DNA from: Kiloniellales bacterium
GTDB lineage: Bacteria > Pseudomonadota > Alphaproteobacteria > Kiloniellales > JAKSBE01
Length of the DNA: 11,905 nucleotides
Reading direction: 5' to 3'
Assembly: GCA_030067055.1 (NCBI GenBank)
Contig: JASJAL010000238.1
Coordinates: 1 to 11,905 of the forward strand
Shown here: positions 1 to 6,071 of the stretch, piece after piece
How the letters are laid out: every line of letters begins with the position of its first letter
How positions within the stretch are numbered: position 1 is the first letter of the stretch
Position numbers and translations under genes: made by a program
Notes under the pieces: generated by a model
Databases searched by the model: none
Seen by the model: the letters and a program-made list of their open reading frames with translations, nothing else
Told to the model about the DNA's origin: nothing

Positions 1-1
1 C

Positions 2-1087
2 AGCGTCGGCCCGCGCAACGGCGTGCGCTGCGGCTCGATCGAGAAGAAGATGGGCATCAAGGCCTCCTCGACCTGCGTGATGAACTTCGACGACGCCCAG
101 GGCTGGCTGATCGGCGAGCCGCACAAGGGCATGCGCTACATGTTCACCATGATGAACGTCGCGCGCCTGGCGGTCGGCATCCAGGGCCTGGGCCTGGCCG
201 AGACCGCCTACCAGTCCGCGGTCGCCTACGCCAAGGACCGGCGCCAGGGCCGCGCGCTCAAGGGCGCGGCGGAGCCCGAGGCCGCGGCCGATCCGATCAT
301 CGTCCACCCCGACGTGCGCAAGAACCTGATGAAGATGCGCGCCATCGTCGAGGGCAGCCGGGCGCTCGCGCTCTGGGTCGGCACCGCGGTCGACCAGTCG
401 GAAAAGCATCCCGACCCCGAGGCCCGGCAGGCGGCCGACGACCTGGTCGCCCTGATGACGCCGATCGTGAAGGCCTATCTGACCGACGCCGGCTTCGAGC
501 TGAGCAACACCGGCCAGCAGGTCTTCGGCGGCCACGGCTACATCCACGAATGGGGCATGGAGCAGCTGGTCCGCGACGCCCGGATCGCGCAGATCTACGA
601 GGGCACCAATGGCATCCAGGCGCTCGACCTGGTCGGCCGCAAGTTGGGCCAGGGCATGGGCCGCCTGCTGCGGCAGTTCTTCCACCCGGTCCAGGCCTTC
701 ATCGAGGAACATCAGACCAACCCGGAGATGGCCGAGTTCGTGCTGCCGCTGGCCAAGTCCTTCGCCAAGCTGCAGCAGGCCACCGCCTGGATCGCTCAGC
801 AGGGCCTAGCCGATCCCGAGGAGGCGGGTGCGGCCTCGACCGACTATCTGAAGCTCTTCGCGCTCACCGCCCTGGCCTACCTCTGGGCCCGCATGGTCGT
901 GGTCAGCAAGCCCCAGAGCAACGGCGCCGCCAATGGGGCCGCCAACGGCAAGGCCGGCTTCCACGACGCCAAGCTGGCCACCGCGCGCTTCTACATGGCC
1001 CGGGTGCTGCCGGAGTCCTCGGCCCTCTTCACCGCCATCATGGCCGGCAAGAAGCCCCTGATGGCCCTGGACGCCGAGGCCTTCTGA
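2..1087 (+). CDS. Acyl-CoA dehydrogenase, C-terminal part (5' end outside window)
   Basis: FAD-dependent oxidation of an acyl-CoA thioester to the 2,3-enoyl-CoA, electrons going to ETF; cytoplasmic. The frame is open from base 2 (reading SVGPRNGVRCGSIEKKMGIK), so the first possible start, GTG at 23, is internal and the gene begins upstream of the window. Visible parts: the end of the middle beta-domain (KMGIKASSTCVMNFD), the alpha-helical C-terminal dehydrogenase domain with the GGHGYIHEWGMEQLVRDARI signature, and YEGTNGIQ, whose Glu (codon 599-601) is the expected catalytic base in this branch. About 150 further residues follow, matching the extra C-terminal domain of the roughly 590-600-residue AcdA/DmdC-like enzymes (known of the family). 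Within that domain an NGAANGAANG stretch (about 920-950) looks like a low-complexity loop insertion. The substrate cannot be told: medium/long-chain acyl-CoA or a DmdC-like 3-methylmercaptopropionyl-CoA role are both possible. Family call is secure. Confidence 0.93.
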   Translation, partial: SVGPRNGVRCGSIEKKMGIKASSTCVMNFDDAQGWLIGEPHKGMRYMFTMMNVARLAVGIQGLGLAETAYQSAVAYAKDRRQGRALKGAAEPEAAADPIIVHPDVRKNLMKMRAIVEGSRALALWVGTAVDQSEKHPDPEARQAADDLVALMTPIVKAYLTDAGFELSNTGQQVFGGHGYIHEWGMEQLVRDARIAQIYEGTNGIQALDLVGRKLGQGMGRLLRQFFHPVQAFIEEHQTNPEMAEFVLPLAKSFAKLQQATAWIAQQGLADPEEAGAASTDYLKLFALTALAYLWARMVVVSKPQSNGAANGAANGKAGFHDAKLATARFYMARVLPESSALFTAIMAGKKPLMALDAEAF

Positions 1088-1190
1088 GGGCCGCTGCGCC
1101 GAAATCGCCTGGAAGCATCTGGCTGTGAGGCGACGGGTCGCTTAGGCTGCCCGGGGCAATACTTGGCCAGGCAAGAGGTGCGAGCGGTCC

Positions 1191-2207
1191 ATGCGGGCTT
1201 CGGTTGGGTCACGGTCTCGGAAAGCCGGTCGGGTACTCCGCCTCGCGCTTCTGGGCCTCGTAGCCTGCGCCCTGGCGCCGGCCCGAGCCGACGACCTCGA
1301 CGTCATCCAGTACAATGTGCAGTTCGTCGCGCCCTGGGACTTCAGCCGGGCCTCGCCGAAGCACTATCCCAACACCGAGGAACGGGCGCGGGAGATCGGC
1401 CGGGCCCTGGCCTGCTACGACATCGTCGCCCTGAACGAGACCATCAACGACCGGCGGCGGCGGCAGATCCTGGCGGCCATGGAGGCGGCGGCGCCGGCCT
1501 GCGGCAAGCCCTCGCGTTTCGCCGGCGGCCACAGCTTCCAGCTCTTGGCCGGGCCCGGCCTGCCGCCCGCGGCGCGGGGCTGGCCGAGCCTTGCCGCCCT
1601 GGCCGCCTTCGCGACCTCGGACACGCCGATGGCGGTGACCGACGACGAGGTCGCGCTCGTCACCCGTTTGCCGATCGTCGCCAGCGGCTCTCACATCTAC
1701 GGCCGCGCCCGTGGGACCGACGCCCTGACCACCAAGGGCGTGCTGCACGCCCGGCTGCGAAGGGGCGAAGCGGAGGGGCCGGACGACACGGTCGAGGTCT
1801 TCGTCACCCACCTGCAGGCCAACCACGCCGAGATCCGCCGCAGCCAGATCGCCGAGCTCGCGTCCTTTATCGAGGACCGTGCCGAGCCCGGGCTGCCGGC
1901 CCTGCTGCTGGGCGATTTCAACGTCGATGGCTCGGCGGAGGCGCGCGAAGACCCGGAGGGCGAGTACCAGTTCTTGATGCGGCGGCTGGCGCCCCTGGGC
2001 TTCGTCGACCTCGGCCTTGACCTGGGCGGCACCGACAGCTGGGAGCGCCGGCGCATCGACTACATCTTCCTGCGCGGATCGGCGCTCGAGGTCCGGGATG
2101 CCGAGGTCGAGACCTTCGGCGAGCTGCCCTACGACGCCTTGTCCGACCACGCCGCCGTCACCACGGTGCTGCGCTGGCGCTCGCCAGCGACGGCGTCACA
2201 GCCTTGA
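1191..2207 (+). CDS. Secreted endonuclease/exonuclease/phosphatase-fold hydrolase
   Basis: Metal-dependent phosphodiester or phosphomonoester hydrolase of the DNase I-like (EEP) superfamily, 338 residues. The start at 1191 is supported by AAGAGGTG at 1173-1180, 10 bases upstream. Residues 1-33 form a signal peptide: basic SRSRKAGR, hydrophobic core LRLALLGLVACAL, likely cleavage after ARA, so the enzyme acts in the periplasm or outside. The superfamily motifs occur in order: metal-binding Asn42 in QYNVQF, Glu83 in LNET, His207 in THLQANH, Asp242/Asn244 in GDFN, an RRIDYIF element and Asp319-His320 in SDHAAV. All catalytic positions appear intact. The family includes nucleases, sphingomyelinases and phosphoinositide phosphatases; the sequence alone does not decide the substrate. 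Residues about 115-140, in GLPPAARGWPS, look like a variable loop. It follows the acyl-CoA dehydrogenase by 103 bases with no overlap, and I see no functional link between them. Confidence 0.9.
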   Translation: MRASVGSRSRKAGRVLRLALLGLVACALAPARADDLDVIQYNVQFVAPWDFSRASPKHYPNTEERAREIGRALACYDIVALNETINDRRRRQILAAMEAAAPACGKPSRFAGGHSFQLLAGPGLPPAARGWPSLAALAAFATSDTPMAVTDDEVALVTRLPIVASGSHIYGRARGTDALTTKGVLHARLRRGEAEGPDDTVEVFVTHLQANHAEIRRSQIAELASFIEDRAEPGLPALLLGDFNVDGSAEAREDPEGEYQFLMRRLAPLGFVDLGLDLGGTDSWERRRIDYIFLRGSALEVRDAEVETFGELPYDALSDHAAVTTVLRWRSPATASQP

Positions 2208-2265
2208 GCCGGCGCCGGGCGACCATCGGACGTTAACATCTTGTTTGCTTTTGCCGCGCTACCAC

Positions 2266-2311
2266 AGGGGCGGGACCAATCGGAGTCCGCCCCTCCATGG
2301 CTGTCACAGCC
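2266..2311 (+). promoter_or_regulatory. Two hairpins directly before the SEL1 gene start
   Basis: AGGGGCGG-G-AC (2266-2276, one bulged G) pairs with GTCCGCCCCT (2285-2294), giving 10 base pairs and an 8-base loop. A second perfect hairpin, GGCTG-TCA-CAGCC (2299-2311), ends two bases before the ATG at 2314, where a ribosome binding site should lie; no purine-rich site is visible. There is no U-tract, so it is a poor terminator for the upstream gene. It may limit translation of the SEL1 gene; that role is inference. Confidence 0.35.
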
Positions 2312-2313
2312 CC

Positions 2314-3519
2314 ATGAAGTTGCTCCTCAAGACCTGCCTCCTTGCCGTCTTCGGCCTGGGCGTTCTGGTGATCCTGGCCCTGGTACCGCTGCCGGCCAGC
2401 TATCCCTTGAAGAACCGGGCAGGCGTCTGGCTCTACGAGCAGGGCCAGTACGAGGCGGCCTTCGGGCTGTTCCAGACCCTCGCGAGCGTCGGCCACGCCC
2501 CCGCGGCCAACAACCAGGGCGTCCTGATCAACCTGGGTCTCGGCACGAAGCAGCGCTTCGGCGAGGCCTTCGCCCTCTATGAAAGGGCCGCCGAAGCGGG
2601 TGTGGTGGCCGCCAAGTACAACCTCGCCCGGCTCTACCAACGCGGCCTGGGGACCCTGCAGGACCTCGACAAGGCCGAGGCTTTGCTGGCGGAGGCGGCC
2701 GAGGCGGGCAATCCCTTCGCCCGGATCACCCTGGCCCGGCTGGTCGAACAGCGGCAGCGGCCGGGCTGGCAGCGGCGCAAGGAAAGCTTGCTGCGGCAGG
2801 CGGCGGATGCCGGGCATCCGGAGGCGCAGTACACCTTGGGCATGCTGTTCTACCTCGACGACCAGGCTCCGATCGAAGAACAGGCCAGGCGCTCCGAGCA
2901 GATCATCGCCTGGTGGCAGGACGCCGCGCTTCAGGACCACGGACCGGCCCAAGCGAGCCTGGCCGTCGTCTACCAGGAGAGCGACCCCATCCAGGCCCTG
3001 CACTGGCTGCGCCGGGCGGCCGACAACGGCGTCGTTTCGGCACAGCTCGGTCTCGCCCAGCGCCTCGCCAAGGGCAAGGACCTGGACCAGGATCACAAGG
3101 CAGCGGCTGCGCTATACCGCAAGGTGGCGGCGGCCGCGGAACGGCCGACCCGGCCGCCGGTCGGCTGGCCCGACCTCTACGCCTACCACCATCCGCGCCT
3201 GCGCCCGGCCGAATGGCAGGCGGTGCAGATCGCCCGCCTGGAACTGGCCGAGATGCATCTCGCGGGCCTCGGCGTCGACCGGGATCCGGCCCTTGCGGCC
3301 AAGCTCCTGCAATCCGCGGCGGAGTCCGGCTGGGGCCAGGCCGCGGTGAGACTGGCCGAGCTTTTCCGCAGCGGCGAGGGCGTGCCCCAGGATCTGAGCC
3401 AAACGCGGCGCTGGCTCCGTGCCGCCGTCGAGGCCGGCTACCAGCCGGCTCTGCCGCAGCTCGAGGCCCTGGAGGCTGAGCTTCAAGGCGCTCGCTCCGG
3501 CGGCGAGACCGACGGCTGA
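2314..3519 (+). CDS. Membrane-anchored SEL1-repeat (TPR-like) protein
   Basis: A 401-residue protein with one N-terminal hydrophobic helix (residues about 8-24, CLLAVFGLGVLVILALV) preceded by Lys2 and Lys6, so probably anchored in the inner membrane with the bulk in the periplasm. The rest is about eight SEL1-type helical repeats, recognisable by recurring A..LA.LY..G.G...D..KA..L...AAEAG units, for example AAKYNLARLYQRGLGTLQDL, LELAEMHLAGLGVDRDP and VRLAELFRSGEGVPQDL. SEL1 repeats make a solenoid for protein-protein contacts; no enzymatic motif is present. I chose ATG 2314 because it opens onto the hydrophobic segment; upstream in-frame codons only read through the 3' end of the hydrolase gene in another frame. 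The start lacks a recognisable Shine-Dalgarno site and is preceded by hairpins. The next plus-strand gene also ends in SEL1/TPR-like repeats, suggesting a related envelope role (inference). The binding partner is unknown. Confidence 0.88.
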   Translation: MKLLLKTCLLAVFGLGVLVILALVPLPASYPLKNRAGVWLYEQGQYEAAFGLFQTLASVGHAPAANNQGVLINLGLGTKQRFGEAFALYERAAEAGVVAAKYNLARLYQRGLGTLQDLDKAEALLAEAAEAGNPFARITLARLVEQRQRPGWQRRKESLLRQAADAGHPEAQYTLGMLFYLDDQAPIEEQARRSEQIIAWWQDAALQDHGPAQASLAVVYQESDPIQALHWLRRAADNGVVSAQLGLAQRLAKGKDLDQDHKAAAALYRKVAAAAERPTRPPVGWPDLYAYHHPRLRPAEWQAVQIARLELAEMHLAGLGVDRDPALAAKLLQSAAESGWGQAAVRLAELFRSGEGVPQDLSQTRRWLRAAVEAGYQPALPQLEALEAELQGARSGGETDG

Positions 3520-3692
3520 ACATTCGCTGCCGGACCGCGGAGGGTGCAACCGGATGCAAGATCGGGCCTTGAAGCGAGAGGCCGTTTGGGCACCGCAATG
3601 CCCGGGTGGACGTACGTGGCGACTATTTCGAAAGGACTGCGGAATCCGAGCAGAGATCGACCATATTTCCCTGCTTTTCGCCGTGTATCCCC

Positions 3693-3720
3693 TTGTCGCC
3701 GCACAGTTTTGGTCTAAACT
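3693..3720 (+). promoter_or_regulatory. Candidate sigma-70-type promoter for the SPOR-domain gene
   Basis: TTGTCG (3693-3698) and TAAACT (3715-3720) are separated by 16 bases and lie in an A/T-rich patch, fitting a housekeeping promoter. Transcription would start near 3727, giving a leader of about 240 bases before the GTG at 3969. Other boxes nearby (TTGACT 3745-3750, TATACT 3750-3755) do not pair at good spacing. Called by eye only. Confidence 0.42.
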
Positions 3721-3954
3721 TGTCACGGTATTCGGATTCGGAATTTGACTATACTTAGCGTGCGTGTAGTCTTTCAGCCTTCATCTTGGTTAGCGGGAGA
3801 AGAGGCGGAGACCGTCGCCGCGGAAGCAGTTCGTAGCGTGAAGCTTGGAGGGAGCCTGAAGCGCGGAGTGTGCGGCGGCAATACTCAGACCGGCCGGAAT
3901 CTCGAGGGCACGAGACTGTCGTGACCTTGGGCTTTTGGTTGAGGAGACCTTGCT

Positions 3955-3960
3955 GAGGAG
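3955..3960 (+). promoter_or_regulatory. Ribosome binding site fixing the GTG start at 3969
   Basis: GAGGAG lies eight bases before GTG 3969 and decides this start over any downstream ATG. A second GAGGAG sits 14 bases further upstream (3941-3946), in an imperfect tandem duplication; it would serve a TTG at 3950 in another frame. Confidence 0.7.
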
Positions 3961-3968
3961 AGCTGCTG

Positions 3969-5627
3969 GTGTCATCCCGGTTTCCATGGCGGCGAGAGGC
4001 GCCAAGTCCCCCCCTTCCGGAGAACTTGGCGTCGGAACAACGCGCCGCAGATATCCTTTCGCTCAGACTTTCGGCGCCCGAGCCGCCGCCCGATTTCATC
4101 TATCAACGCCGCAGCGAGGCCGAGCCGCAGCAGAAGAAGACCGGCACGCGCTGGATGGGTCCGACCATCCTGGCGCTGGTCTTTGCGGTCAGCATCGGGG
4201 TCGGTGTCCTGGTCGTGCGCGGCCTGCGCGACGGTCTGGTCGCCGAGCGCAGCGACCTGCCCGTGATCACGGCCCAGGAAAGCCCCGCGCAGCTCCAGGC
4301 CGAGGACACCGCTCCGCCAGCCGTCGCAGCGGTGACGCCGTCGGAGGAGACAACGCAGATCCCGCCGCGGCCGTCGGAAACCTTGCAACGCCTCCTGGCC
4401 GGCCGCGCCGGCTCCGAATCGCCGCAGGCGCCCGCGCCGGCTGCCGGCGCAGAGGCCCGCATCGCGATCCCGGCCGCACCTGAAGTTCCGGTGCCGAGCC
4501 CGGCTGACGAAGCGGAGGCCGCCCCGCCGCCGCCGGAGCCGCAGCCCAGTGTCGTGCCAGAGCCGCGTCAGACCGCTCGGGTCGAGCCGGCCACCCCGGC
4601 AGCCGCACCGCCCCCGAAGGTGACCGTGCCGACCCAGTACACGGTCGAGGTGATCGCGCCGACCAGCCTCGAGGAAGCCAAGGGTGAATGGGCCCGGCTT
4701 CAGAGGTCCTATCCGGAGCTGCTGGGCGACACCACCCTGGAACTTCGCCGAGTCGCCCTGGAAGGGAATCGAGTCGTCTACCGCGGCCTGGCCGGCTATC
4801 TGCCGAGCGAGTCCACGGCCTTCGATTTCTGCGCCCAGATCAACGCCACCGACTCCGGCCAGCACTGCCAGGTCGTAGCGCGGAAGGCGAACGAGCAGAT
4901 CGCCGTCGCCGCCGCGGGCGCCCCGGAGGGTGGCAGCCGCGATGCCGCCGCCGTTCCCGATGCCGGCACCGCCGACAGTAGCGTCGTGCGCCTGGTCAAG
5001 CTTGGCCTCAAGCGGGCCGGCCTCGATCCCGGAACCCTGGACGGTCGGACCACGCCGCAGCTGAACGAGGCGATCCGCGAGTATCAGAAAACCCACGGCC
5101 TGGGGGTCGACGGCCGCGCGAGCCGCAGCCTGCTCGACCACATGCTCGGCACCCAGGTGGCGAAGATCCAGCCCTCCGAGCCGGCGCCGAGCCGGCCCGC
5201 GGCCGCTGTACCTGCGCCCGAGGCGCCGGCGGCAGAGGCGCCAGCGGCAGAGGCACCGGCAGCACCGGCGCGCGCGGTCGCCCCGGTTCGTGAACAGACC
5301 GCCGCCCTGACTCCGCCGGCCCCGCCGACGGTCAACCCCTCGGATCCGGGGGCCTGGAGCATCGGCCGCGGCAACGAGCTGCTGTCCCTCGGCGACATCG
5401 CCTCGGCCCGGCTTTTCTTCGAGGAAGCCATCAGCCAGGGCAGCGCTGCGGGGCACACGGCCTTGGCCAGGACCTACGATCCGCTGTACTTCGCCGAGGC
5501 GCAGATCAATGGCCCGGAGCCGGATGCCGACCGGGCCGCCGCGCTCTACAGCGAAGCGGTCAAGGCCGGTGACGGCGCGGCCCAGGCCCGGCTCGACCGG
5601 CTCCGCAGCTGGATGCAGAACCGCTGA
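3969..5627 (+). CDS. SPOR / peptidoglycan-binding / SEL1-like membrane protein
   Basis: A 552-residue bitopic protein likely acting at the cell wall. Order of parts: cytoplasmic tail (about 1-61, acidic and proline-rich); one membrane helix at about 63-84 (GPTILALVFAVSIGVGVLVV) after a KKTGTR basic stretch; a long Pro/Ala/Glu-rich periplasmic linker; a SPOR domain at about 222-306 (QYTVEVIAP, LEEAKGEWARLQRSYPELLG, VVYRGLAGYLPS, FCAQIN, HCQVV); a PG_binding_1-type domain at about 337-394 (LKRAGLDPGTLDG, REYQKTHGLGVDGRAS); a second linker with a 15-bp tandem repeat; and C-terminal TPR/SEL1-like helices at about 466-552 (GNELLSLGDIASARLFFEEA, AAALYSEAVKAGDGAAQARL). SPOR domains bind denuded glycan strands at division septa (established), so a septal or wall-remodelling scaffold role is inferred. 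No hydrolase domain is present. The start is GTG with an excellent GAGGAG site. Having both a SPOR and a PG-binding module in one chain is less usual than SPOR alone. Confidence 0.88.
   Translation: MSSRFPWRREAPSPPLPENLASEQRAADILSLRLSAPEPPPDFIYQRRSEAEPQQKKTGTRWMGPTILALVFAVSIGVGVLVVRGLRDGLVAERSDLPVITAQESPAQLQAEDTAPPAVAAVTPSEETTQIPPRPSETLQRLLAGRAGSESPQAPAPAAGAEARIAIPAAPEVPVPSPADEAEAAPPPPEPQPSVVPEPRQTARVEPATPAAAPPPKVTVPTQYTVEVIAPTSLEEAKGEWARLQRSYPELLGDTTLELRRVALEGNRVVYRGLAGYLPSESTAFDFCAQINATDSGQHCQVVARKANEQIAVAAAGAPEGGSRDAAAVPDAGTADSSVVRLVKLGLKRAGLDPGTLDGRTTPQLNEAIREYQKTHGLGVDGRASRSLLDHMLGTQVAKIQPSEPAPSRPAAAVPAPEAPAAEAPAAEAPAAPARAVAPVREQTAALTPPAPPTVNPSDPGAWSIGRGNELLSLGDIASARLFFEEAISQGSAAGHTALARTYDPLYFAEAQINGPEPDADRAAALYSEAVKAGDGAAQARLDRLRSWMQNR
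5220..5264 (+). repeat. 15-bp tandem repeat, three copies, encoding EAPAA
   Basis: GAGGCGCCGGCGGCA, GAGGCGCCAGCGGCA and GAGGCACCGGCAGCA lie head to tail in frame, encoding (EAPAA)x3 at residues 418-432 of the SPOR protein, within its second Pro/Ala linker. The copies differ only at third codon positions, so copy number could vary by slippage without frameshift. Confidence 0.85.
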
Positions 5628-5702
5628 TCCGAACCCTGGAGCACGATCGCATCACACCGCATCGGCGTGCTGCGTGAATCCTGCGCAAACCCTGTTTAGC
5701 GG

Positions 5703-5749
5703 ATCAAGATTTTCGGCTCAGATTCGAAAGAATCTGGGCCGATCTTGAT
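5703..5749 (+). repeat. Long bulged hairpin with GAAA tetraloop (possible dispersed element)
   Basis: ATCAAGAT (5703-5710) pairs with ATCTTGAT (5742-5749). After an unpaired TTT (5711-5713), CGGCTCAGATTC (5714-5725) pairs with GAATCTGGGCCG (5730-5741) around loop GAAA (5726-5729). This gives 20 base pairs; the only non-Watson-Crick pair is U5718-G5737, which pairs in plus-strand RNA but would be A-C in minus-strand RNA. It lies 75 bases after the SPOR gene stop. It is followed by TTGGGGG rather than a U-tract. It could be a processing or 3'-end stabilising structure, a terminator of unusual form, or one copy of a dispersed intergenic repeat. The structure is seen directly; the role is unknown. 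Confidence 0.6.
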
Positions 5750-6023
5750 TGGGGGCCCGCACCGGCACGCTGCCGGGCTCCCGCGAGGCGGGGCCGCGGG
5801 TCATGGAACGGGCAGGTTCGGCCAGGCGCGACGGCCGAGTGTCCCGGGTTGCCAATCCCGGCGCGCTCCACCCCTAAAGCAAGGGCGTTGTCCGGCCAGC
5901 AAGCCATGGTCGCGGCACCGTCGGGAAGGGGCGCCGACCTGCAGCCTGTGTTTTCCGCTGGAAAGGCGAGGGGCCGCGGGAGCCGGACTCCCGCAGCCTC
6001 CATGGATTCGAGCGTGAGCTTAG

Positions 6024-6057
6024 GGCCGGCCCGGCGAGACCCCTTGCCGGACCGGCC
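6024..6057 (-). terminator. Probable terminator hairpin of the TAXI binding-protein gene, no U-tract
   Basis: GGCCGGCCCGGC (6024-6035) and GCCGGACCGGCC (6046-6057) form a 12-bp stem with a 10-base loop. On the plus strand one pair is a C-A mismatch, but on the minus strand it becomes a G-U wobble, so the stem is fully paired only in RNA from the TAXI gene, whose stop lies 14 bases upstream. No U-run follows on the minus strand. Confidence 0.5.
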
Positions 6058-6071
6058 GCGTTCTTGACCTG

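Larger units (their letters stand above)
3520..3968. other. 449-bp intergenic region: promoter and long leader, no gene seen
   Basis: This gap is visibly more A/T-rich than its surroundings, especially 3600-3780. Neither strand shows a protein with family resemblance or natural codon use; open frames here are extensions of neighbouring genes or shadows. It holds a plausible promoter (3693-3720), a direct repeat ATTCGG-ATTCGG at 3730-3741, a second -10-like TATACT at 3750-3755, a small hairpin CACGA-GACTG-TCGTG near 3909-3923, and a purine-rich leader with two GAGGAG motifs just before the GTG start at 3969. A small RNA within the leader cannot be excluded, but I see no tRNA-like or strong terminator structure. 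Confidence 0.55.
5628..6071. other. 444-bp intergenic region between convergent genes, rich in inverted repeats
   Basis: No convincing coding sequence on either strand: the long minus-strand frames here have Arg/Pro/Ala-rich shadow composition. Contents in order: AGCACG (5640-5645) paired with CGTGCT (5666-5671); the long GAAA-capped hairpin (5703-5749); CCGGCA-CGC-TGCCGG (5762-5776); an imperfect CCGGGTT/AATCCCGG hairpin near 5843-5860 that superficially resembles a tRNA T-arm; and a 12-bp hairpin (6024-6057) just after the minus-strand TRAP gene. The region separates two transcription units that run toward each other. Confidence 0.6.

Noticed and set aside
3755..4099. Minus-strand 114-codon frame over the SPOR gene leader
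   Set aside because: It is Ser/Arg-rich with no hydrophobic core or family resemblance, and overlaps the well-supported start of the SPOR gene.
3972..5456. Long minus-strand frame of 494 codons opposite the SPOR gene
   Set aside because: The sense strand has clear domains and a strong ribosome site; the antisense product is Arg/Gly-rich and arises from G/C third-position bias.
5838..5872. T-arm-like CCGGGTTGCCAATCCCGG followed by CGCGCTCCACC, resembling a tRNA 3' end
   Set aside because: The loop does not match the TTCRA consensus, and no complementary 5' acceptor strand, D-arm or anticodon arm is found upstream. It is better described as an imperfect hairpin.
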